The position numbers and the translations under genes are program-made. Shown here piece after piece: positions 1 to 6,757 of a stretch of 14,315 nt of DNA. The notes beneath the pieces were generated by a model, which saw only the letters and a program-made list of their open reading frames with translations, ran no database searches and was not told the DNA's origin. Source of the stretch: an uncultured Muribaculum sp. (lineage in GTDB: Bacteria > Bacteroidota > Bacteroidia > Bacteroidales > Muribaculaceae); NCBI GenBank assembly GCA_910578835.1, contig CAJTSK010000050.1, positions 1 through 14,315 on the forward strand, written 5' to 3'. Positions within the stretch are counted from its first letter, which is position 1; the number at the start of each line of letters is the position of its first letter.

Positions 1-49
1 TTTTCCGTATTGCAAACCTTTATGCTTATCCCCACTGATTTTCTACTGA

Positions 50-838
50 GCCGGACTTATATTCCATTCCGATGTCAAAGGCGAACATACCCTCCCGATA
101 AAAGCATACAGCGCCGACAACTATCCCCACAAAGCCGATGTCATATTTGTTACCGTAAAAGGGTATTCCATAGACTCCATAGGCTCGTCAATCATAAATT
201 GCGCCCATAAGGACACAGTCGTGATACCCGTGCTCAACGTCTACGGCACAGGAGCACGCATAGCGGCAAACGCCCCGGGCGTCAACGTGCTTGACGGCTG
301 CATCTACATTGTCGGTTTCAAGTCGGGCGTAGGCGAGATAACCCAGATGGGCGACATATTCCACCTCGTCTACGGTGTGCCTAAAGGCAAACATGTATCC
401 GGTGAAATACTCGAACGTATAAACCGCGACCTAAGGGATTCCGGCATCAAGGTCACACAAAGTGATGATATCGACCGCGACACATTCATCAAGTGGTCCT
501 ACATATCGGCGATGGCGCTTACCGGCGCATATTTCGATATCCCCATGGGTCCCATACAGCACCCCGGCAAAGAGCGCGACCTGTTCATAGGATTGACCAA
601 GGAAAGCAAGGCAATAGGCGAACGACTCGGCATCGACTTCGGATGTGACCTCGTGGAGCATCATCTTGCCGTGATGGACAGCCTTGACCCGCACAGCACC
701 GCCTCCCTGCAGAAAGACCTCAAGGCAGGACACGAAAGCGAGATTCAGGGACAGCTCTTCGACATGATCGACCGCGCCCGCTCGCTCGGCATCCCCACCC
801 CCGTCTACGACACCGTCGCCGCCCGCTTCAGCAAATAA
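50..838 (+). CDS. Ketopantoate reductase (PanE/ApbA) family protein, 5' end missing or broken
   Basis: The frame is open from 50 to the TAA at 836-838, but an in-frame TGA lies at 47-49 and there is no plausible start before a GTG at 221, which falls inside the conserved fold. The visible part reads like this family from the end of its first third: DVIFVTVKGYS, then PVLNVYGTG (matching the NGxG loop of PanE), then the C-terminal helical domain with TASLQKDLKAG followed by SEIQGQL, matching the PanE stretch that ends in the E-I-D segment. The N-terminal Rossmann strand with its GxGxxG NADPH-binding loop, about 70 residues in the family, is absent, and the first 49 bases give no match to it in any frame. 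So this is either a pseudogene or fragment, or an assembly edge. PanE reduces 2-dehydropantoate to pantoate with NADPH. Here the residues aligned with the catalytic Lys and Asn of E. coli PanE (the WRKLAVN region) read WSYISAM, so even an intact version may use another substrate. Confidence 0.75.
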   Translation, partial: AGLIFHSDVKGEHTLPIKAYSADNYPHKADVIFVTVKGYSIDSIGSSIINCAHKDTVVIPVLNVYGTGARIAANAPGVNVLDGCIYIVGFKSGVGEITQMGDIFHLVYGVPKGKHVSGEILERINRDLRDSGIKVTQSDDIDRDTFIKWSYISAMALTGAYFDIPMGPIQHPGKERDLFIGLTKESKAIGERLGIDFGCDLVEHHLAVMDSLDPHSTASLQKDLKAGHESEIQGQLFDMIDRARSLGIPTPVYDTVAARFSK

Positions 839-901
839 CTGCATGCACGGCACCGTCGGGAGACATGACAGACCCGGGCGAGGAAAAAAGTGTACAAATA
901 G

Positions 902-932
902 TTGTGAGAGTTAAAATTATGTCTTAACTTTG
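902..932 (+). promoter_or_regulatory. Bacteroidota-type promoter of rpsA
   Basis: The -7 box TAACTTTG at 925-932 fits TAnnTTTG exactly. A TTG at 902-904 sits 20 nt upstream, as expected for the -33 element of the Bacteroidota primary sigma factor. Transcription should start near 938-941, giving an rpsA leader of about 50 nt. Confidence 0.75.
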
Positions 933-939
933 CACGCTA

Positions 940-960
940 AGAGCGGTTAGTGTCCGCTCT
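940..960 (+). promoter_or_regulatory. Hairpin at the 5' end of the rpsA leader
   Basis: Perfect 7-bp stem, AGAGCGG (940-946) with CCGCTCT (954-960), closed by a 7-nt loop. It would lie at or very near the 5' end of the transcript, followed by an unstructured A/T-rich stretch up to the ATG at 992 with no Shine-Dalgarno. S1 is autoregulated through its leader in E. coli; a similar role here is an inference, and 5'-end stabilisation is another possibility. Confidence 0.5.
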
Positions 961-991
961 GTAATTAATTAACGTATTTATTAACCATTAA

Positions 992-2773
992 ATGAACAAA
1001 GAATTGAACAATTCTCCTATCGAAGACTTCGATTGGGATGCCTATGAAAAAGGCGAAACCGCAGGTGACAAGAGCCGCGAAGAACTCACCAAGACTTACG
1101 ATGAGTCGCTCAACACCGTAAAAGACAAAGAAGTAATCGAAGGTACCATCATCGCCCTCAACAAGCGCGAAGCGGTGGTTAACATCGGCTACAAAAGCGA
1201 CGGTATCATCCCCGTCAACGAATTCCGCTACAATCCCGACATCAAGGTCGGTGACGTTGTGGAAGTATTCATCGAGAACCAGGAAGACAAGAAGGGTCAG
1301 CTAATCCTTTCTCACCGCAAGGCTCGCATGTCTCGCTCTTGGGAGCGCGTCAACCAGGCTCTTGAAAACGATGAAATCATCAAGGGTTACATCAAGTGCC
1401 GCACTAAGGGTGGTATGATTGTCGATGTATTCGGCATCGAGGCATTCCTCCCCGGCTCGCAGATTGATGTGAAGCCTATCCGTGACTACGACTTGTTCGT
1501 AGGCAAGACCATGGAATTCAAGGTCGTTAAAATCAATCAGGAATTCAAAAACGTTGTTGTTTCTCACAAGGCTCTTATCGAAGCCGAGCTTGAACAGCAG
1601 AAGAAAGAAATCATATCCAAGCTTGAGCGCGGTCAGGTACTCAAGGGTGTGGTCAAGAACATCACCACTTACGGTGTATTCATCGACCTCGGCGGTGTTG
1701 ACGGTCTTATCCACATCACCGACCTTTCATGGGGCCGCGTAAACCACCCCGAAGAAGTGGTTAAGCTTGACCAGGAGCTCGATGTTGTTATCATCGACTT
1801 CGACGACGAGCGCAAGCGTATCGCCCTCGGCTTGAAGCAGCTTCAGCCCCATCCCTGGGATGCTATCGACGCTAACCTCAAGGTAGGCGACAAGGTTAAG
1901 GGTAAGGTTGTTGTCATGACCGACTACGGTGCATTTGTAGAAATCGCTCCCGGTGTTGAAGGTCTTATCCACGTATCTGAAATGTCTTGGTCACAGCACC
2001 TCCGCTCAGCTCAGGACTTCATGAAGGTGGGCGACGAGGTAGAGGCTGTAATCCTTACTCTCGACCGCGACGAGCGCAAGATGTCACTCGGCATCAAGCA
2101 GCTTAAGAACGATCCTTGGGAAAACATCGAGACCAAGTATCCTATCGGCAGCAAGCACACTGCAAAGGTGCGCAACTTCACCAACTTCGGTGTATTTGTT
2201 GAAATCGAGGAAGGCGTTGACGGTCTTATCCACATCAGCGACCTCTCTTGGACCAAGAAGATCAAGCACCCCTCTGAGTTTACTCACGTTGGTGCCGACA
2301 TCGATGTACAGGTACTTGAAATCGACAAGGACAACCGTCGTCTTAGCCTCGGTCACAAGCAGCTCGAAGACAATCCCTGGGATGAGCTCGAATCAGTATT
2401 CACTGTCGGCAGCATCCACCCCGGAACAATCATCGAGATGCAGGACAAGGGTGGCGTAGTAGCCCTCCCCTATGGTGTTGAAGGCTTCGCTACTCCCAAG
2501 CACCTCGTTAAGGAAGACGGCTCTCAGGCTCAGGTCAACGAGAAGCTCGACTTCAAGGTAATCGAGTTTAACAAGGACAACAAGCGCATATTCCTTTCTC
2601 ACAGCCGTATCTTCGAGGATGAGGCTAAGGCTGAGAAGAACGAAGCCCGCAAGGCTCGTCGTCAGAGCAAGAAGGAAGAGCAGCCTGCAGTAAGCACTCC
2701 TATCGAGCGCACTACTCTCGGCGACCTCGAAGAGCTTGCAGCCCTCAAGGAGAAGCTTTCAGGCAAGAAGTAA
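992..2773 (+). CDS. rpsA: 30S ribosomal protein S1
   Basis: 593 aa, the usual length for S1 in Bacteroidota. Six S1 (OB-fold) RNA-binding repeats are visible at about residues 45-109, 126-193, 214-284, 298-371, 385-458 and 472-538. Repeats 3-5 carry the canonical GVF(V/I)D/E...GVDGLIH(I/V)S/TDLSW core and are separated by the NPWD/HPWD/DPWE motif. Repeats 1 and 2 are more diverged, as in other S1 proteins where they dock on the ribosome. A charged, Lys/Glu-rich tail (541-593) ends the protein. S1 sits on the small subunit and helps it bind and unfold mRNA, which matters in a phylum that rarely uses Shine-Dalgarno pairing. The ATG at 992 is about 50 nt after the predicted transcription start and gives a normal N-terminus. 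The gene appears monocistronic, with its own promoter and terminator. Confidence 0.98.
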   Translation: MNKELNNSPIEDFDWDAYEKGETAGDKSREELTKTYDESLNTVKDKEVIEGTIIALNKREAVVNIGYKSDGIIPVNEFRYNPDIKVGDVVEVFIENQEDKKGQLILSHRKARMSRSWERVNQALENDEIIKGYIKCRTKGGMIVDVFGIEAFLPGSQIDVKPIRDYDLFVGKTMEFKVVKINQEFKNVVVSHKALIEAELEQQKKEIISKLERGQVLKGVVKNITTYGVFIDLGGVDGLIHITDLSWGRVNHPEEVVKLDQELDVVIIDFDDERKRIALGLKQLQPHPWDAIDANLKVGDKVKGKVVVMTDYGAFVEIAPGVEGLIHVSEMSWSQHLRSAQDFMKVGDEVEAVILTLDRDERKMSLGIKQLKNDPWENIETKYPIGSKHTAKVRNFTNFGVFVEIEEGVDGLIHISDLSWTKKIKHPSEFTHVGADIDVQVLEIDKDNRRLSLGHKQLEDNPWDELESVFTVGSIHPGTIIEMQDKGGVVALPYGVEGFATPKHLVKEDGSQAQVNEKLDFKVIEFNKDNKRIFLSHSRIFEDEAKAEKNEARKARRQSKKEEQPAVSTPIERTTLGDLEELAALKEKLSGKK

Positions 2774-2804
2774 TCAAGGATTACAGATTGACTGTAACAA
2801 TAAC

Positions 2805-2845
2805 AAAGGCATGGCGCACTAATCTGCACCATGCCTTTACTTTAT
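2805..2845 (+). terminator. Terminator downstream of rpsA
   Basis: 10-bp perfect stem AAAGGCATGG (2805-2814) with CCATGCCTTT (2829-2838), a 14-nt loop that can add a 3-bp GCA/TGC inner stem, followed by a short T-rich run. It starts 31 nt after the rpsA stop. Confidence 0.8.
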
Positions 2846-2964
2846 ATAACACAGCTATCTTGATTAAGTAACCCAAAAATCGAGCTGATATATAACAAAT
2901 AAGTATATCTCATCCCGCCGGGTTATTGAAATAAAAATATCCAAACTGATTTTAAGAGTTATTT

Positions 2965-3294
2965 ATGAGCGAGATATTACAATCATGGCATATGCTCGGG
3001 CTGACAATCGGTGTATGCACATTTCTTGTCATCGGAGTGTTTCACCCCGTAGTGGTAAAATGTGAATACTATTTCGGCACACGCTGCTGGTGGTGGTTTC
3101 TACTGCTCGGAGCCATTGCCGTCATGGCATCCATCATCGTAAGCGACATCTTCTGGTCCACTCTGCTCGGTGTCGTAGGATTCTCTTCATTCTGGACTAT
3201 CAAAGAGATATTCGAGCAGCAGGAGCGCGTAAAAAAGGGGTGGTTTCCGCGCAATCCGCGCCGCACCTACCCCTGGGACAAAGAGGGCGTATAA
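2965..3294 (+). CDS. DUF4491 family small membrane protein
   Basis: 109 aa; recognised as the DUF4491 family, which is found in Bacteroidota and has no known function. Three hydrophobic segments are likely at residues 10-30, 42-59 and 61-79, joined by the conserved VKCEYYFGTRCWW loop. The family's C-terminal KGWFP(R/M)NP motif is at residues 91-98 behind an amphipathic, charged helix (EIFEQQERVKKGW), which is probably cytoplasmic. The N-terminus is about nine residues longer than I recall for the family. The ATG at 2965 was kept because it is the first in frame, but Met10 at 2992 is a possible alternative start. The gene lies alone between the rpsA terminator and the convergent TPM gene (34-nt gap). 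I saw no clear promoter. Confidence 0.85.
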   Translation: MSEILQSWHMLGLTIGVCTFLVIGVFHPVVVKCEYYFGTRCWWWFLLLGAIAVMASIIVSDIFWSTLLGVVGFSSFWTIKEIFEQQERVKKGWFPRNPRRTYPWDKEGV

Positions 3295-3328
3295 ATACCC
3301 TCCGATATATCTTCCGGCAAGCTGACTT

Positions 3329-4594
3329 TTACCAGCCGCCCGAGGCACCGCCACCACCGGTCATACCGCCGCCAAACGAGCCTCCGGAAAAGCCGCCGCC
3401 ACCAAAACCGCCGCCTCTGCCTCCGCCCGGTATAATAACCACGGGAGGAGCCACCACTTTCGGGATGTTGTAGTAACGGTTGTCTTCGTAACCGCAGTTA
3501 CGGCAACCATAGATTTTCACGCCTTTACCCTCGCTGCGCTGAGTCGGGTGCACCACTATACGGTCGGCACGCAGCGACTCGGCACGTGCGCCACAACGCG
3601 GACACACCTGATACTGCGACGCCTGGTTGACAAATGGCAATATGTCGGTCTCTCCGCAATTATCGCAGAGCCACACATCGTAATCCACCGAATTAATACG
3701 CTCCTCGACATCCTGCTGCGGGGTCAGATAGGCATTGTCCTTATCCTCCGGCAGACGGTGCATCTTGTGGTGGCAGTTGGGACACACACGCTTGCGCACC
3801 CTCATGTAGCGCATCACAAGCCATATCAGCCCGAAGGCGACAAAGGGTATTCCAAGACCTATAAACCCGACAAACAACGCCGGTGTCAATATCCGCTTCA
3901 AGGCATGATAGCGGTTGTAGCGGTCATCTTTGCGGGTGTGTACTACCACATAGAGCAGTATCAACAACATGATTCCGGTAAGCGCAGTGCCCGCCACCAG
4001 CCAGTAAGTGAATATCTCGTCACCGGTTGTATCCCACTGCCTGTCATTCTCATACTTCGACATAAGTTCTTCAGTGGCTCCGGGTGTAGTGGCAAGCCTT
4101 TCGATCTCGCCTACAGCGTCAATCACGCCTCCGTCAAAATCGCCCTCCTTGAATCGCGGTGCGGCGAAATTACGTATGATACGTCCGGCAAGAATGTCGG
4201 GCACCACGCCCTCCATGCCATATCCTGTACGTATAGCCATGCGGCGGTCATCTTTGCTGATAAGAAACAGCAGTCCGTTGTCCTTGTCTTTTTTACCGAT
4301 ACCCCACTCCGAAAAAAGCCGCGTGGCGAAGCCGTCAATGTCGTCGCCATCTATTTGGTCGACGATTACGACCACTACCTCAGCCGAGGTCTTGTCCCAC
4401 AACCCGGCAAGCTGAGCGTCAAGGCGCGACTGTGCCCCCGGGCTAAGGATACCGTCGGGATTGCTCACATAGCGAGTGCGGTCGGCGACATGCACGTTGG
4501 GTATATCCTTGACTCCGTAAGTGGCGGCAAAAGCAGTCACCCCGGCAATCATCAGCATCATAAAAATAAATATTCGTCTCATAGTTTCAATCAT
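3329..4594 (-). CDS. TPM-domain membrane protein with zinc-ribbon-like CxxC pairs and Gly-rich tail
   Basis: 421 aa. Residues 1-24 form a signal sequence ending AFA-A. The TPM domain (about 40-170) begins with YVSNPDGILSPGAQ and continues through VVVVIVDQIDG, NGLLFLISKDDRRMAI and GYGMEGVVPD, the usual landmarks of the YgcG/TPM group. A transmembrane helix spans about 196-219; a second hydrophobic stretch spans about 235-262 and contains a Gly-Ile-Pro break. Four CxxC pairs follow: CPNC 271, CDNC 310, CPRC 331 and CRNC 364, enough for two zinc ribbons. The last 32 residues are nearly all Gly, Ser and Phe with a terminal Trp, a tail common in this family. TPM domains occur in envelope proteins; a plant member is an acid phosphatase, but the bacterial role is unsettled. 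It starts 9 nt after the dGTPase stop, so the two are probably co-transcribed. Met5 is an alternative start. Confidence 0.88.
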   Translation of the reverse strand: MIETMRRIFIFMMLMIAGVTAFAATYGVKDIPNVHVADRTRYVSNPDGILSPGAQSRLDAQLAGLWDKTSAEVVVVIVDQIDGDDIDGFATRLFSEWGIGKKDKDNGLLFLISKDDRRMAIRTGYGMEGVVPDILAGRIIRNFAAPRFKEGDFDGGVIDAVGEIERLATTPGATEELMSKYENDRQWDTTGDEIFTYWLVAGTALTGIMLLILLYVVVHTRKDDRYNRYHALKRILTPALFVGFIGLGIPFVAFGLIWLVMRYMRVRKRVCPNCHHKMHRLPEDKDNAYLTPQQDVEERINSVDYDVWLCDNCGETDILPFVNQASQYQVCPRCGARAESLRADRIVVHPTQRSEGKGVKIYGCRNCGYEDNRYYNIPKVVAPPVVIIPGGGRGGGFGGGGFSGGSFGGGMTGGGGASGGW

Positions 4595-4603
4595 ATCATT
4601 AAT

Positions 4604-5959
4604 TTATACGGCAGGCAGACTCATGCCGTGTAACTTGCGGTAAAGGTCGAGCGCATACACGTCGGTCATGCCCGAAACATGGTCGAGCACAGCCTGCACC
4701 TTGTCAAAAAGCGTGTCGGCGTGAATGTCATACTGGTTTGGCACCTTGCTCAGCAGCAGCGACGAGTAATTAAGCTCAGGATATCTCACCGCATGTATAA
4801 GCTTCTCCATCAGAAACGATATGATGCGGCTACCGGCAAGCTCCACATCAACCACATCGCTCGCGCGGTATATCTTGTCCCAGGCAAGCGCCGAACATCC
4901 GCGGTAGGCATCGCGCTCCAGGTCGTCGACATGATCAAGCAGACACCCGGCAAAGTCTCCGGAAAGTATCTCATCCTCATGCGAGACAAACGCCTTGGCA
5001 CACTGCTTCACAAGGGTGCCGATGACACAGCTGCGCAGATAGGCTATCTTCTCGTTAGGGTCTTCCACGTGCCCCATGGCGCGTTTCATGCGCTCCTGCT
5101 GCTCTTCTCCGAAAAAGGCGAGAAACAGGTCGATGACCTCACCGGTCGTAAGCACCCGCAGCTTGTGGGCATCCTCGATATCCATCACCTGATAACAGAT
5201 GTCGTCGGCAGCTTCCACTATATACACGAGCGGATGGCGCGAATAACACATCTCGCCCCCATCACCCGGACGCGGCAGCAGTCCAAGCTCGTCGGCTATG
5301 CGCCTGAATGTCTCGCGCTCCGAGGTGAAAAAGCCAAACTTGCTCTTCCTGCCGGCAAGACGCGACTCATAGGGATATTTCACAATCGAGGCGAGCATAG
5401 AGTAAGTCATGGCAAATCCGCCGGGGCGACGGCCCTTAAACTGATGGGTGAGCAGGCGCAGGGAGTTGGCATTGCCCTCAAAGTGGGTGAGGTCACACCA
5501 TTGCGCCTCGGTAAGCTCATCTTTCAACACAGCTCCCGGCCCCTCGCTGAAAAAGGTCGATATCGACTTCTCGCCCGAGTGTCCGAAAGGAGGGTTGCCG
5601 AGGTCATGGGCAAGACATGCCGCCCCTACTATCTCATCGAGCGCGTCAAGCTTGTCGACCCACGGCTCACAGGCATATTTCGCCTTCAGCGCCGAACTTA
5701 CCTCGTTGGCAAGCGAGCGTCCTACCGACGCCACCTCCATCGAGTGAGTCAGGCGGTTGTGTACAAATATGCTTCCGGGAAGCGGAAACACCTGGGTCTT
5801 GTTTTGCAATCTCCTGAATGGCGATGAAAACACGAGCCTGTCAAAGTCGCGCTGAAAGTCGCTGCGCGTGCCCGGCTTAGACTGATGATAATCCTCAAGG
5901 CCGAAACGCTTGTCGCATATCAGCTTGTCCCAGTTCATTCGTTCAATTGTCCTATTCAT
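4604..5959 (-). CDS. dgt: dGTPase-type HD-domain deoxynucleoside triphosphate triphosphohydrolase
   Basis: 451 aa. The family hydrolyses dGTP (in some members other dNTPs) to the deoxynucleoside and tripolyphosphate, in the cytoplasm. The metal-binding HD residues are in place: His72 in RLTHSMEV, His118-Asp119 in AHDLGNPPFGHSGE, and Asp252/253 in the EAADDICY motif, which is followed by the usual DIEDA. The N-terminal SDFQRDFDRLVFSSPFRRLQNKTQV stretch (33-57) is typical of dGTPases, and the length is within range for the single-subunit group. It is first in a minus-strand operon with the TPM gene. The start is ambiguous: Met1 (5957-5959) lies only about 6 nt from the predicted transcription start, whereas Met8 (5936-5938, MNWDKL) would have a normal leader and begins as I recall for many relatives. 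The C-terminus of 451 aa looks complete. Confidence 0.93.
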   Translation of the reverse strand: MNRTIERMNWDKLICDKRFGLEDYHQSKPGTRSDFQRDFDRLVFSSPFRRLQNKTQVFPLPGSIFVHNRLTHSMEVASVGRSLANEVSSALKAKYACEPWVDKLDALDEIVGAACLAHDLGNPPFGHSGEKSISTFFSEGPGAVLKDELTEAQWCDLTHFEGNANSLRLLTHQFKGRRPGGFAMTYSMLASIVKYPYESRLAGRKSKFGFFTSERETFRRIADELGLLPRPGDGGEMCYSRHPLVYIVEAADDICYQVMDIEDAHKLRVLTTGEVIDLFLAFFGEEQQERMKRAMGHVEDPNEKIAYLRSCVIGTLVKQCAKAFVSHEDEILSGDFAGCLLDHVDDLERDAYRGCSALAWDKIYRASDVVDVELAGSRIISFLMEKLIHAVRYPELNYSSLLLSKVPNQYDIHADTLFDKVQAVLDHVSGMTDVYALDLYRKLHGMSLPAV

Positions 5960-5971
5960 AATTCAATACAC

Positions 5972-6002
5972 CGAAATTACCATTTTTTTCCCAATCGGCA
6001 AA
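5972..6002 (-). promoter_or_regulatory. Probable promoter of the dGTPase-TPM operon
   Basis: On the minus strand, TTTG (5999-6002) is followed after 19 nt by TAATTTCG (5972-5979), one mismatch from TAnnTTTG. Spacing and position just upstream of the dGTPase start fit a Bacteroidota promoter. Transcription would start near 5964-5967. Confidence 0.5.
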
Positions 6003-6132
6003 ATTGTCGGGAGTTTTCAGGTTTCATACCTCAGATACAGAGGGACAGAAAGTCACAAGTAACAATATCTTTCCATAAAGCAATAACGAAATTTAAATCA
6101 CTTCTGTTTCTCCCATCTCTCTGTATCCCTAT

Positions 6133-6257
6133 CTGAAAACCAAAAACCAAAAACTGAAAACCAAAAACTGAAAACCAAAAACTGAAAACTGAAACTGAAA
6201 ACCAAAAACTGACGACTGAAAACCGACAACTGAAAACTGAAAACTAAAAACTAAAAA
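6133..6257. repeat. Tandem heptamer tract, consensus CYRAAAA, 18 units
   Basis: Eighteen head-to-tail units, each beginning CTG, CCA or CTA followed by an A-run (CTGAAAA, CCAAAAA, CTAAAAA), all 7 nt long except one of 6 nt (6189-6194). Two units are degenerate (CTGACGA at 6209, CCGACAA at 6223). There are no unique spacers, so it is not a CRISPR array. The tract ends 22 nt before the -7 box of the next gene, so it occupies the space where upstream or -33 contacts would fall. Confidence 0.9.
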
Positions 6258-6279
6258 CTCCCAACTAACAACTTTTCCC

Positions 6280-6287
6280 TATCTTTG
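6280..6287 (+). promoter_or_regulatory. -7 box of the first TPR-TM-HTH gene
   Basis: TATCTTTG matches TAnnTTTG exactly. The start codon is only 17 nt after the box, so the leader would be about 10 nt. No TTG is found at the -33 distance, where the heptamer tract ends, which suggests a promoter needing an activator. Confidence 0.6.
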
Positions 6288-6299
6288 CAATATAAATTC

Positions 6300-6757
6300 A
6301 ATCTATGAGAAAAATACTTATATATATAACAGCGTCTATTTTAGCTTGTTGCTTAGCCTGCTCGCGCGATAAGGCGGCGATAGCGCTGCTCGACGGTGCC
6401 GACTCGCTGATGGAAAGCCACCCCGATTCCGCCCTCTGCATCCTGGAGTCAATCAACCGTGACATCATTACCGGCAACGAGACAAAGGCCCGCTATGCCC
6501 TTCTTATGTCGCAGGCACTCGACAAAAACTATATCGATGTCACTTCCGACTCCCTTATCGCGACTGCGACACGCTTCTACGCCGACCGACCCGACTCGCC
6601 GGAGCTGATGAAATCACTCTTCTATCAGGCAACGACATATTATAACGACGGGAGGTTTGACCGCGCGGCTGCCGATGCCACACACGCCTACGAGATTGCC
6701 CTCAAACTCGACGACCCGTTCTGGACCGGCAAAACCGCCTACCTCATCGCCGACATA
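6300..6757 (+). repeat. Direct repeat, copy 1 (5' cassette of the first TPR gene)
   Basis: 458 nt beginning 5 nt before the ATG and ending at codon 151. It matches 8209-8666 with about 20 substitutions and no gaps (about 95% identity, counted by eye). Identity stops abruptly at both ends. The two copies are 1,909 nt apart in the same orientation. Confidence 0.95.

Larger units (their letters stand above)
5960..6304. other. Divergent intergenic region, 345 nt, no gene
   Basis: This gap separates the minus-strand dGTPase operon from the plus-strand TPR gene pair. It holds the putative dGTPase promoter (5972-6002), a widely spaced 9-bp inverted pair (GATACAGAG at 6034-6042 and CTCTGTATC at 6119-6127) of unknown meaning, the heptamer repeat tract (6133-6257) and the -7 box of the first TPR gene (6280-6287). 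The 83-codon frame at 5885-6136 has no coding character and overlaps the dGTPase start; I do not count it as a gene. Confidence 0.7.

Noticed and set aside
221..838. GTG start at 221 as a genuine 205-aa gene
   Set aside because: The frame upstream of 221 (from 50) continues to encode family sequence (DVIFVTVKGYS), and a start at 221 would sit within the folded N-terminal domain. The gene is truncated, not short by design.
3548..4633. 361-codon open frame on the plus strand
   Set aside because: It lies exactly antisense to the TPM gene, whose domains and motifs are clear. The plus-strand protein has no recognisable domain and looks like a shadow of GC-rich codon usage.
4679..5827. 382-codon open frame on the plus strand
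   Set aside because: Antisense shadow of the dGTPase gene, whose HD residues are all in place on the minus strand.
6133..6257. CRISPR-like array
   Set aside because: Units are only 7 nt with no unique spacers, and there are no cas genes nearby; it is a short tandem repeat.
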